Below, in pieces: positions 12,957 to 23,545 of a stretch of 64,000 bases of DNA (position 1 is its first letter; the number at the start of each line of letters is the position of its first letter). The notes below the pieces were generated by a model that ran no database searches, was not told the origin of the DNA, and worked only from the letters and a program-made list of their open reading frames with translations. The position numbers were made by a program, and so were the translations under genes. Origin of the DNA: Rhexocercosporidium sp. MPI-PUGE-AT-0058. Its lineage: Eukaryota > Ascomycota > Leotiomycetes > Helotiales. The DNA lies in assembly GCA_020746875.1 (NCBI GenBank), contig JAGTJL010000011.1, forward strand, positions 372,001 to 436,000. Direction: 5' to 3'.

Positions 12957-14570
12957 AGCTCGACTTTGAACTGGAAGATCAAAAATCTGTCCTTAGAACT
13001 GCCAATTCTAAGAGGCTCAGAATTTACTGAGAGGGAGAGAAGAGAAAGACAAAACGCAGTACAAGTCACAGCGGGCATAGAGCAGATTGTGGTATTCTTC
13101 AAATCAACAGTAAGTGTGTTGCAAGAGCTAGGGTGATATCTGAGACTGGTTCCTGACTTGATCGCCAACACTTTTCAAGACATTGACAGCTCTTGCCTTA
13201 GTTTAGTTACCTATTCCTGGCTCTATGGTGATGTGGATATGTCTTTGTGGCTTGAGGTTCTCGGTGAAATACGAAGGTTACCCCTGAGCGTGTAGCTTAA
13301 CAACAAAGTCATACCCACAATGAACTGCCCAGCACTGGTTTTGCTGAGATAGATCTGCACAAGGATATACTAGTCGATCAAAATGCGGTCTGTGATGAGA
13401 TCAACCAAATGAAACTTTCTGAAAGTCTTTATCTGCCCTGTGTCAAAACTGGGATGTGGACGAACTTTTTTGCTAGGATTCAGAGACACCAGGGTTGTGA
13501 TACCCAGCCTACCAGGGGTCGTAGACACAATAACAGACAGCCTTAACGTCACATGAATCCATAGATTCGACAGAAGATACCCTGAAGGGCTAGCAAGGGA
13601 TGAATCGTGAAGTTTTTGGGTGGACTTCCGCTTGCGTCTTGCACCTGCCGCCAACTTTGAGAATTTGAAGATTTCACATGCCAACCGAGAACTTTGCGAA
13701 CCGCAGCGTCTGGCCCGGACCGGACGTTTACGTGGGGGTACAAGCTTCAAAACAATGATACTGGCAATCAAATCGGAAGACGATGCGCCAAAACATTCGT
13801 CCCTTAGCGGTCGTCACTACAATGCCGTTGTCCCGCCTTCTTCGAGAAAAAAACTTTCAGGGACTTATCATTGCAGAGTAGGTACTAAAAGATCTAGACC
13901 GTGCACCACAGGTACCGAAAACATGGATCCCTCACTGCCGATCTATTGCACAGGGTACTTGTAGATCAGATAAGCCCGTGCTGTAGGGCATTTGCCGTGT
14001 TGAGAACCCGGTATGGTACGATGAAGCGTACCTGCAGGGTGCAGATATGCAAAGACAACTTTCGGATGAGATGAGAAAATGCAGGAGAAGGATTTGGAAT
14101 CACGCAATGATGATCGTCCAATCTTGACCGTTAAACTGGTCCGCGACGCGACCGAGCCAAAGGTGGCAAAAGCGGACCGGAAATGAGGCTGAAGGTTGGC
14201 CAAGAGGTCAACCATAATGATCGCTCTAATGATGAGCCAGATACAGCGATAACCGTCTAACTGCAGGCATCTAAAGGGTGATGTACGTGGCTTCATGGCC
14301 GTTCAAGGCTGAGACTAGTTCGAATCAAAGTTTGAGGGCTGAATAGATCGGCATTGAGAGTCCCAATCGAATTCATTTTGATAACGAATGAGACTTTCGC
14401 ACACCGACATGTTGACAACACCATGCCAAGCTTACATTCCCACCACGGTACCAATGCAGTCGAGTCCGAGCCCTGGTTCCTACCCCTGAAAATTGATTTT
14501 CTTTTCCAAGAGATCTTGATAGCCACTAGATTGATCCACATCAAGCACCGGCATCACGGCTTCCAGCCAC
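12957..14570. promoter_or_regulatory. GT2 promoter and GH12 3' flank
   Basis: 1.6 kb. The part next to 12957 must hold the GT2 promoter. Several overlapping short ORFs on both strands show no family signature, and I see no repeat or RNA gene. Confidence 0.4.
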
Positions 14571-15580
14571 CTAGACCAAAGCCTCCAGCAGGACCAGAGC
14601 TGAGAAAACGATGATGAGAGTCAAATTTGGTACGATCGTCGTCGAGGCCGACTTTTCTTCGGATGGCTTGCCTGCCGCGATACTGAGATTGTAATCATGG
14701 GCTGAGAACACGACATTGGAGGATGCATGAAAAGTCTCAGTCCCAAACTGAACTACCCCAAGATAGTTCGAGTCGTCGATCAGCTTGTGCCGCCAGAGAT
14801 AGTGAAGCAGTGGGGAGATGTCTTCGTCGAAGTCGGTGATGTTGGTGGATCCAAGCCAGCTGTAAACAAATTGGCCATTGCTGTTCGGTCCAGAGTACAG
14901 GGTGCTGATCAGTTAGCATTGGAATTCAGAGTTGGGAGAAATACGCACAAGTCGGTGCTGTTCAAGCTGTAATGAGGCGGCTTCTTGATGGAGGAGCTGA
15001 ACCCGATCGGCCTCTTGCCGCCAAATTCAGCCAGCCAGATCATGATTTCGTACTTCGGCAAAGTTGTGCTATTGGCTGAGACAGGGCTGGGATCCAGAAA
15101 CATGTCAATGATAACGTTCGCTGCAGTGTCAATCTCATCGAGTGTCTTCGACTGGGAAGCTGCCGTCATCGACCAGGAAGCAGTGATGTTTAAGGACGAG
15201 AGGTTAGAAAGCTGGAGTGGGAGGTCTGCGGAATTGAGTTTGATGTTTGGAAACGAATGAACTGAATCGGCGTTGTCACTCCATTTCCATGTGGCATTGA
15301 ACACAGTATCGTCATTCGCAACCTGTACAGGTCAATAGTTGTACTACAAAAGAAGCGTCTGGCACCTACTTTAACACATTGAGAGCCTGAGCCATCATCA
15401 CCCCATTGATTGGCGCCGACTAGGAGTATTAGATTATGAATTTCGGATGTTTGAAGAAGAAGACTTACATGTAAATGACGACGATGAGCTTGTGTACCGG
15501 TCGTATTGGCCACACAACGTCTCGCTTTTTGCTGAGATTCCAGAGAAGAAGAGGGCAGTGACGCAGGTAAAGAGAAACAT
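14571..15580 (-). CDS. Glycoside hydrolase family 12 (endoglucanase/xyloglucanase) with hydrophobic C-terminal tail
   Basis: Secreted retaining beta-glucanase acting on cellulose-type or xyloglucan chains. Four exons: 15580-15469, 15419-15370, 15322-14949 and 14904-14571, giving 289 aa. Signal peptide about residues 1-18, then the GH12 opening LCGQYDRYT. The nucleophile is E146 in YEIMIWLAEFGG and the acid/base is E235 in VVQFGTETF. Residues about 255-272 are Ser/Thr/Lys-rich and the last ~17 residues (LTLIIVFSALVLLEALV) are hydrophobic. This fits a GPI-attachment signal or membrane anchor, which most GH12 enzymes lack. All intron phases agree. A GH17 gene follows on the same strand. Confidence 0.93.
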
Positions 15581-16293
15581 GACTAAGTTCGTTGATCAAA
15601 GATAGAGAATGATTCAGATGGTGCACAGAATATGCTGATTGAGAATGGGAATGAGAATGAGAGGAGGTGTACAAAGCTCTAGCAAGACAGTTGAGGGCTA
15701 CGTAGAGATAAGATGCAAAAGTTCAAAAAAAAAAACAAATGAGACGTTGGAACCTTCCTCCTTCCTGGTGGGCATCTGAGCCCCAAATAGAAGCACAGCC
15801 TTCACTCCAGGCGCTCTGATCATCGCCTATCATATCACGTGGGGGTACCTTGTTGAAGGGGTGCTTCACTGAGCTGGAAGATAAAGGCAGGAGGCGAAAG
15901 ATATTTGCAGCAATCGACACTAGGTCATGTGATTCGAAGAAATTGCCAGACAAGCAGTCTGGGTTAAAAGCTACAGACCTGGCTGCACTGCGAAAACTGT
16001 AAAGATTCATTCTTTCGAAATTGGAAATCTTTTGGCATGATGGCATTAGCATTAGTTAGGAGCGATCACGGGGATTTCCACCCTCTGTTGGGCTTCTAAG
16101 CGAGAGGGCTTTCTGCTACACCGAGAAATTAGGATGATCATTCAATATTTTTGGGCTTCACTATGATAGAATAGCTCGGAATCAGATCGCTTGTAATGGC
16201 ATGTACGTTGAAGTGTGATGAATTCAGAAACCGTTGTGTTTAAGCTCTATGAAGGGAAACAAATGGCATTCGAGAACAGCCCACATTTACCTC
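15581..16293. promoter_or_regulatory. GH12 promoter region
   Basis: 713 bp between GH17's 3' end and GH12's start. CACGTG at 15836-15841. No gene seen. Confidence 0.4.
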
Positions 16294-17356
16294 CTACGGA
16301 CAACTCATATCGAACAGTACCTCTCCTTCCTCTCCAAGAACCGCAAAACTTGGCACCGCTCTCCAATCCTGGATCGTAAACCAGAAGGTATTCAAGCCCT
16401 TGCCCGTCTTCGCAAAAGTGCTACACGCAACACCCTTCCAATAAGTCTTTGCATTCTGTATGCTTGGTACAGCGAGGCCTTTGGTTGCCCCATTGACAGG
16501 CCTAGGTCTCGAAATTAGTCTCGAAATTCGGCAAAATTTGAAGAGTGGGTCTGTATGGCACGTCTAAACGACAAAGGAAGATGCGGAAGATTTGCACGGG
16601 CAAAAATCGCGAGAAGAAGAGAAGGAGAACATACCATCCCGTCTCAGTAACCCACACACTCGGCGCACCCGCCTTCCTCCCCACACTCGCCTTCCCCACC
16701 GCGGTCTTAACCTGCTCGACTCCCTCCCAAAACAGCTTCTCCGCATTCGCAATACTGTTATTCTGCTTAGTCTGGAAATACGGATAGATATCCGCGCCCA
16801 CGAAATCACACGCCCTTACAACCGCGCTATTAGAAGCGTTGAACCATGCATTCGTCGTATCGACATGGCCAACGCGAACATCATTCGTATACCCGGGCGT
16901 TTTCATCAACATGCCTCGGACATCGTAGATTTTCGCCGCGAGGTCAGAAGGCGAGATGGTCCCGCGGTAGAGATCCTCGCTTCCGATACTGACGCCCAAC
17001 ATCCATTCCCAGCCATAGGTATTGATGGCGCGGAGGAGAGCACCTTTCTCGGCTGCGTAGTTTGCGTGGTGGATGTCGATACCGACGAGGATTTGAGTTT
17101 GGGTGCTGATGGCGGCGGGGATGGCCGAGAGGAGGGTATTGCAGGTGTGCGTGCTGTAGAGACGGATAGATGTCAAGCTGTTGGGGAACGTTTTGAGGCG
17201 CGTGAGGAGGGCAAGGTAGTCGGTGGTTGTTTTGCAGGTAGTACCGTCGGCGAGGTTGGATTTTATGTTGAAGCCACGGTAGAAGGCGGAGCTTGGGGTG
17301 GAGAGGGTAAGAAGGGCGACGAGGGATAGGAGGGGTAGGGGAAGGTGAAACTTCAT
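16294..17356 (-). CDS. Glycoside hydrolase family 17, endo-beta-1,3-glucanase
   Basis: Secreted or wall-bound enzyme that cuts or transfers beta-1,3-glucan. Exons 17356-16635 and 16501-16294 give 309 aa. Signal peptide about residues 1-24 (ends PSSAFYRG). The family landmarks are present: SIRLYS near residue 65, acid/base E127 in SIGSEDLYRG, DFVGADIYPYF near 184-194, and nucleophile E238 in VWVTETGWP, which spans the intron. The 133-nt intron is longer than most here. No GPI tail or Ser/Thr linker, so it is closer to the short Bgl2-like group than to EglC-type proteins. It is likely involved in the fungus's own wall remodelling or in attack on other fungal walls. Confidence 0.92.
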
Positions 17357-18018
17357 GGTGTTCGGTGTGAGGAAACGCTGCTGTGGGCGTCTAATTTGGA
17401 CGACAAGTGGACATGGTGAGAAAGAAAGTATGTTGCTGTCCAGAAAGGTATACCAATCGCCAAGGCAGTCGAGGAATCATACAAAAGGCAAGGCATTGAA
17501 TGCCTTCAACATTCCGTCCCGCTCCCAAGCTGAATGGGCAGAGCTGTAAAATCTCCATAAGACGGGTGAGAACTTGGGGATTCTCAAAACCCTGGTCAAC
17601 ATCGATGTCCAAATCGGGACGAGTAAATAAAGCCAAGAAGCGAGACGAGGCCTGATCTGCGGAGCGGGACGGAAGCTTTGTCGATCTCCGGAAAGGATAC
17701 GGAGGTAAAGAAAGAAACCAGTGGAATGCTTGCAATGGCTGACGGGATGACAGCTGATGATAAAATGGGGAGGCTGAACAGGGCCGATATGACAGGTGAT
17801 CGTGCGAAAATATGAATTGATAAGCCTAAAGATTTTTCCTGACCAAAAAAAGTCTGATTTTCATACACCACAGAGACACGAAGATTTTTCGATCGAAAAA
17901 CAAAGGGACGAGAAGAGTACCAAAAGGCGACTACAATTTGCAAGAGCAAAAATAGCAATGCAGAAAACACCAAGAACGCCTTCAAATTTATGTTGACGAC
18001 TTTCTCCATCCATTTGCC
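17357..18018. promoter_or_regulatory. GH17 promoter; contains a weak minus-strand ORF
   Basis: An uninterrupted 137-codon minus-strand ORF (17596-18009) starts 10 nt after the 2EXR stop and begins with one hydrophobic helix. It has no recognised domain and its position fits the neighbour's 3' UTR, so I do not call it a gene. Confidence 0.35.
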
Positions 18019-19149
18019 TCAATCTGCCTCAGGAGCCCAAGTTTTCCAAACCCTCATATCCCCAACCATCTTCTGTGTCTCCCAAGCCCCCTCTCTAAAA
18101 TCCCCTAATCGCTCCCCATCTCTCCTAACACTTCTCATACCCACCTTGGGGACATCCCTTCTTCTTCCCACATTCCTCCCCTCTTCATCCACTCTTTCTG
18201 CACACTCCCACAACTTTTCAAACCACGCCTCCAGATTTTCAACCAGAGTCATGGACCTCTCAGTCTCCCCCTCAAGTCTGAACTCATATCTCCACTCCGG
18301 CTCCAGCAACTTCACCTCATGCTCGCGATAGTAATACTTATCGGCCAGCGCATTCCGCTCATCATCCACCACGATCGAAACTTCCTTGACCGGACGACCA
18401 CGCAAGGCGTAGAGTGCTTCACGCAAATAATTCCACGAGCCGGTTGTTGAACCGGCGAAGAGTTTCTTGTTCAGAGCGAGGTTTTGGAGACCAGGGAGCT
18501 CTAAACAGGGACTGGTGAGGAAGGTGTTGAGATGAGAGAGCTGGAATTCAGGCCCGAGGTAGATGGTATCGCGAGCCCAGTTTATATGGACTATTTTTGG
18601 GGTGTGAGGCCATGAGAGAGGGGCGTCTATGTCATCTGCTGCGTATGGATGACTGGTTGGTACTAGGCTGTTGGGGTTGTTGGGGTGGTGGTGCCAGGAT
18701 ACGTAGCGTCTGTTTGGCTGGATGGTGGATACTGAGACGCCGATTTGGATGGGCGTGTAGAGACGGAGACCTTCGGTGCGGGATTCATGGTTTATCCTGA
18801 GGATGAGAGGGAGTGTGTGAGGTGCGATGCTGAATTTGATGGGGGTAAAGGGGCAGGTTGTTGTGTTTCCCCATGAGCGGAGCTCGATAACTCGGCTGGG
18901 GGCTAGGAAGGACCAGATTCGGAGACGGAGTTCGATGGGGAGGGAGGGGAAGAGATGGAATGATTTGTGGTAGGGAGGAGAGGTTTTAGGAGGTGGTTCT
19001 GGTTTGGACGGGAGTGCGATCCAGTTGACTCGTGCGTGAGGATGTGGTTGGGGTGTGTAGTAGAGGAGTTGACCTGCCTGCTGGATGGGGATGGGTCCTG
19101 TGACGAGACCTACTATGAGGACTGGACCTGTTGGGTGTTGAGCCGCCAT
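18019..19149 (-). CDS. 2EXR domain protein
   Basis: Single-exon protein of 376 aa of the fungal 2EXR family, whose function is not known. Around residues 65-85 the motif FPSLPIELRLRIWSFLAPS is the family hallmark; it resembles an F-box helix but is classed separately. The rest matches the family pattern: residues after the motif carry the NHESR-like stretch (INHESRTEG), then a region typical of these proteins (VHINWARDTIYLG). An in-frame ATG at 19170 would add seven residues; I prefer 19149. No signal peptide or TM segment. The gene is divergent from an FSH1-type hydrolase. Confidence 0.8.
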   Translation of the reverse strand: MAAQHPTGPVLIVGLVTGPIPIQQAGQLLYYTPQPHPHARVNWIALPSKPEPPPKTSPPYHKSFHLFPSLPIELRLRIWSFLAPSRVIELRSWGNTTTCPFTPIKFSIAPHTLPLILRINHESRTEGLRLYTPIQIGVSVSTIQPNRRYVSWHHHPNNPNSLVPTSHPYAADDIDAPLSWPHTPKIVHINWARDTIYLGPEFQLSHLNTFLTSPCLELPGLQNLALNKKLFAGSTTGSWNYLREALYALRGRPVKEVSIVVDDERNALADKYYYREHEVKLLEPEWRYEFRLEGETERSMTLVENLEAWFEKLWECAERVDEEGRNVGRRRDVPKVGMRSVRRDGERLGDFREGAWETQKMVGDMRVWKTWAPEAD

Positions 19150-19842
19150 TATCTTTATACTACATTCCACATGAAAGGAGTTGTTCTCTCACAGCGGAGT
19201 ATACAGAATTCTCGTTGTCGACCTTTCAACCCCTCGGTTGGAGTGAGTTCTGCAGACTTTCGGGGTCATATACCACCCACCATCGGGTATCAACGCCCGG
19301 CTCCCGCGTGTACATGAAATTGCTACCCAGTGGTTGACTGGGCGTAGAGCGATGCCGCTTCATTGGACATATTGCAAGGCTGCACTTGCAAGGCTCATGT
19401 CAGCTCAGGCCCAGGTCCTGGTGATGTTTGCCCCCAGCAGGATCACGACAACCACGATTCTGTGGCGAAGCAGAATTGTAGAGAAAAGATGGGAAAGAGA
19501 GATATAGGTACGGTTCGAAAGACTCATCATCACTGAATGATGATTTCCTGGTATGAAGTTAAATGAGATCTAACCATGATATATGTGTCGATTGTTGATG
19601 AGTCTTTCGGTCACCAATTCCACCCCCACTCTTGCCAGCCCAACCCAACCTGACATCACCCTCCCCCTGCGCCTCGCCTCGCCCAGTCTTCAAAACAAAT
19701 GTTCAGCCTCGCACGCATCACTTGCACAAGCACTTACAAAGCAACACCCGCCCATCTCCCCCTAGAATCCAATCTCGCTCCTTCTTTTGTAAATATTCCT
19801 CGACGTGGATTAGGATTCAAAGCATCAGGAGGAAGGACAAAT
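19150..19842. promoter_or_regulatory. Divergent region, 2EXR / FSH1-like
   Basis: About 690 bp holding both promoters. From 19699 an ATG opens a frame continuous with the FSH1-like gene; see that entry. Confidence 0.4.
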
Positions 19843-20953
19843 ATGTCGGAGAAGACAGCCAATGAAGAGGCAGCTACTGATAGGAGAGGGCCGAGGAAAT
19901 TGAAGATTCTAATGTTACATGGTTAGTTTGCCCTTTCGTCTCTTGCCTTTTGCCTTCTTAGTCTTCTATATATCATATTGCCCTTCTATCAATCGATCAG
20001 ACGGGGAGCAGGAGAGTTGTACACTCTGCCAATTCTAGGCTGGGATCAAGCCATTGCCAGGATATATCTTCACTTCCCAGAACCCTATACTTCCATGTCT
20101 ACTGCACAGCAATATAATAACTTCTTCCCACAGGATACACCCAATCCGGTCCCCTTTTCCACGCCAAAACCCGCGCCCTCGAAAAGCTCCTCACGAAATC
20201 CTTCCCCCCACCACCCCGAGCACCACACAAACCCCTCCCGGGAACCCTCCCCTCCTACCCAGGCGGCATCCAACTAATCTACCCCACCGCGCCAATCCGT
20301 CTCCATCCCGCCGACATCCCCGGGTTCGACCTCTCTGCACTACAAGGCGACGCTACTGAGAAAGAGAAAGAAGAGTCCGATGCGTGGGGATGGTGGAAGA
20401 AGGACGATAGCGGGGTATACGTCGGCCTGGACGAAGGACTCGAGACGATACGGAAAGCGATTGAGGAGACGGGCGGTATAGATGGAGTAATTGGGTTCTC
20501 ACAAGGTGCTTCTGCAGCAGCGCTCGTTGCGTCCTTGCTAGAACCCGACCGCGAATCCTCCTTCCAGTCCCATTCTGCCAATCACCCCTCATCCTTCAAA
20601 TATCCACCTTCTTGGAGCAAAATGCGCAAGGAACTACCTCAAGCACCCCTCAAATTCGCAGTCTCGTACTCGGGATTCTATGCCCCAGACGAAGCGTACA
20701 CGGCCTTTTATAATCCGAAAATCAAGACGCGGTTCTTGCACGTAATTGGGAGTTTAGATAGTGTGGTTGAGGAGGAGAGGAGTCTGGGATTGATGGAGAG
20801 GTGTGAGGATGCCACGAGGGTTGTGCATCCGGGGGACATTTCGTGCCCGTGGGGAAGGAGTATGCGGGGGTGTTGGCGGGGTTTCTAAGGGATGTGCTGG
20901 TGAGGGAGGGAAAGGAGGAGGAGGGGGTGGAAGATATGGATGTGCCGTTTTGA
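19843..20953 (+). CDS. FSH1-family serine hydrolase, with apparent frameshift before catalytic His
   Basis: Alpha/beta-hydrolase of the FSH1/DUF341 family (yeast Fsh1-3, human OVCA2). Exon 1 (19843-19921) ends KILMLHG; exon 2 starts at 20134 (intron 19922-20133, 212 nt, long for this genome). The nucleophile elbow is GFSQGAS. The catalytic histidine belongs to the HPGGHFVP motif. After HPG the literal frame diverges and stops at 20886-20888. The conserved continuation GHFVPVGKEYAG is one frame over and runs to a stop at 20951-20953. One more G in the 20831-20835 run would restore continuity. An upstream in-frame ATG at 19699 would add 48 basic, Ser/Thr-rich residues resembling a mitochondrial presequence. 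Family assignment is strong; substrate unknown. Confidence 0.85.
20831..20835. other. Probable single-base deletion in G homopolymer (FSH1-like gene)
   Basis: A run of five G where six would keep the catalytic-His motif in frame. It is the same kind of break as in the ABC gene at 2357. Confidence 0.65.
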
Positions 20954-21276
20954 GGTGGGGATGAAGATGCTGGGTTGTGGGATGTGGATAGATATGTCTT
21001 TATAGACTGAAATCGTGTCTGTTTACGTATGTAGGCATAGCGCGGTGTTTTTAGAATATACAGGGCACTGCGAATGGCATAGATTTTCGAGACCAGGATA
21101 ATAAGGATGGACGATACAAGGTAGAGAAAGAGCGAAGACGATAAGCAGTAAGAAGGCATCTCAAGATATGCATTGCGTTCGATACCTAGAATCTAGACTA
21201 GTATACAGCGGTATCGGTTTCCCACCCACTTATCACAGCAACACATTCTCCTTCCCTTTCCCATCGCCATAACTAT

Positions 21277-22895
21277 CTAATGGGCCCTACCAGTCTTCCC
21301 AGCCTTAGGAGCCTTAGCAGGTTGGATCCTAGCCATCATCTCCTCCTTGGTGATCAAATGGTCGATACGCTCCAAGTGACCCAACAAGCTCTTCATATTC
21401 GCACTCCACTCATTCAACACATCATCCGCATCTCTCGGCTTCGCGAAATTGACGATCCGGGCCGGACGATCAATCTTAGCGTACACCGTCTTCGCAGTGA
21501 CCAACTCGCTGATGTACTTCTCCGTCTCGTCTTCGGTGAGGTCGAGCAGTTGAGTGAGACGTGGCATTTGGATACGAGTGTAGTATTTGGCAACGACGCG
21601 GACATTGTGCTCGATGACGCGCTTTCGGAGGTCTTCCCAGCGCTGGTGGGCTTTCTTGTCGGAGGATTGGCCGGACGCGGAATCGAAGACGTCGGTGCCG
21701 CAGAGGTGAGGACCGAAAAGCTTCGAAACTTCAGGCCAGCGCATGAGTTCGTGGACGGTGAACAGCTTTAGTAGTTGGGCTTCGAGGGGAACTTGGCTGT
21801 TGCGGGTGTCTCTGAAGACGCGGTGGAGGAGGTCCGATTGTTCGTTGTCGTAGGGGGCGAGGATAACGTAGTAGATGATTCGTTGGAGCACCTGGAAAGT
21901 TAGCTTCTATCTATCGGAGGCGCGAGAAACGTACTGGTTGAAGCTTCGTAGGGTCATCCTCAACTGCCTCGGTATCCAGAACCTGTCTGTAATGCTTGCA
22001 AGCATCCAGATACTTATCATCATGCTTCGCCAGGGTGATCTGCTGCTCATAGTATCGCAACTTCAAGTCCGTAACATCATCCTCCACTGGTTCCGGAATG
22101 TCCTCTCCCTTGTCTCTCTTCTTCTCGCGTTCCTTCTTCTCCTTGGCCAATTGCTCCTCACTCTTCTTCGGCTTTCTTGACAAGTATTTTGTGCTAATCT
22201 TCCGGCTTAGAATCCCAGCCTGTGTCCAGTCATCGTTCTCTATGCAGAGCGCAACTTGTGCCAAAATGAACTCCGTCTTCTCCCTTCGCTCCATTGAACC
22301 AAAGGTCTCGACTTGAAGCTCGCATAGAATATCCGCCGCCGCCTTGAGATCTCCCTGCTCTTTCTTCATATCCGACAGAACCTTGGTGACACGGGCCCGC
22401 TCAACCTCGACGAAGATCTTGCCCTCGGTGACGGTTCGCAGGGTCTCGATGACTGATAACTTGATCTCGCTGTCTGGCGCTGAGTCTAGGAACTCCATAA
22501 CCACCTGCACCATCTTGGTGATGGCTTGTTTGAGCTGGCCATGCTTCTTGGAAAGCAGCAGAACTTGCTCATTCAGTAAACTCCAATCTCCAGATTCCTT
22601 GCTGATTGTGACTATTGCGACGAGGATTCGGGAGGTGGATGCGAGATCTGATGCCTTTGGGGTGTTAGCTTTGAGGATGCAGAGTGTTGAATTGGCTGAC
22701 CTGTCTTGTTTGCTTTTCCAACGCCGTGAGCTTCTCGATTGCACCTTGTACATTAGTCTACAGATACATGTCAGCCTTGTAGTTCCATCAGGGCAGTGTG
22801 CGGCGAACTTGGGCGAGCTTCTCGGCTTCAGGAAGTTGTTTGTCAACTTCCGAAGAGAAGTCCTTGTCGGGTTTTCTGATGATATCATTTGACAT
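21277..22895 (-). CDS. RPN5: 26S proteasome regulatory subunit Rpn5 (PSMD12)
   Basis: Lid subunit of the 19S regulatory particle, scaffolding the deubiquitinase Rpn11 in nucleus and cytosol. Four exons: 22895-22809, 22757-22701, 22654-21935 and 21891-21277, giving 492 aa, near the family norm of about 445-500. The N-terminal two-thirds is an alpha-helical repeat solenoid. The C-terminal PCI domain includes the stretch VEHNVRVVAKYYTRIQ-like (IEHNVRVVAKYYTRI) and the winged-helix part PRLTQLLDLTEDETEKYIS. A lysine-rich loop (EQLAKEKKEREKKRDKGED) sits in mid-protein, common in filamentous fungi. All intron phases fit. Convergent with the FSH1-like gene, with a 323-bp gap that shows nothing. Confidence 0.95.
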
Positions 22896-23315
22896 GATGG
22901 CGAGTGAAGGTGGCTTTGGTAAATACTCGAGGGTTAGCCCGACGGAGAGTTCAGATCGAGATGTAGGTTGTTGCAGTGTTGAAACAGAGGTGATGTTTGG
23001 ATGAGGCTGGATGATGAAGGTTGTTGCCGCGTCAAGTTGTCAACCTGACAGGAAGCTCAGCTGGATCAAAGTTGTCCCGCTCCGACACTTAGCCTTGCCT
23101 CGCCTTTTCCCCAGACCATACAACTTGCTCCCGCTCTGACAACATCAAGTCCGAAATATGGATATCAGTTACTATGTGCAGACTGACGCAGTCAAGTATC
23201 TCCCCTAGCCCATGACGGCCAAGCGGTAAAGCGAGGCAAGAAAATCCAAACGCAAGTTCTGCGAATTTGGAATTGGAGCTTATGAGGTAGTCATTACAAC
23301 ATCGGCTCTAGACGG

Positions 23316-23349
<34 letters not shown>

Positions 23350-23545
23350 TCAAATATTGAGCCATTTTTGTAAGTGGAATTCTCATATTTAGCCACACGA
23401 GCTCAAGCTGCCGAACGTATGTTTGCCTATCTTTGTTGGCAAGTTGACGCCGACGTTTCTGGCTACCGATTCTGACCCTTTTTGACTCTACAGACCCTTG
23501 ATATACTCTTAGTCTTTGCCATGCCACCGTTTAAAAAATGTCGAG
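22896..23545. promoter_or_regulatory. RPN5 promoter region with TA microsatellite
   Basis: 650 bp between the RPN5 start and the HET remnant. Contains the (TA)15 microsatellite listed separately. No gene. Confidence 0.45.
23318..23347. repeat. (TA)15 microsatellite
   Basis: Thirty bases of uninterrupted TA dinucleotide just upstream of the HET remnant. Confidence 0.97.

Noticed and set aside
14310..14330. tRNA B-box-like AGTTCGAATCA
   Set aside because: No matching A box or stem structure around it.
16592..17329. 245-codon plus-strand ORF
   Set aside because: Antisense shadow of the GH17 gene.
17596..18009. 137-codon minus-strand ORF with one hydrophobic helix
   Set aside because: Starts 10 nt after the stop of the 2EXR gene on the same strand, so more likely 3' UTR; no known domain.
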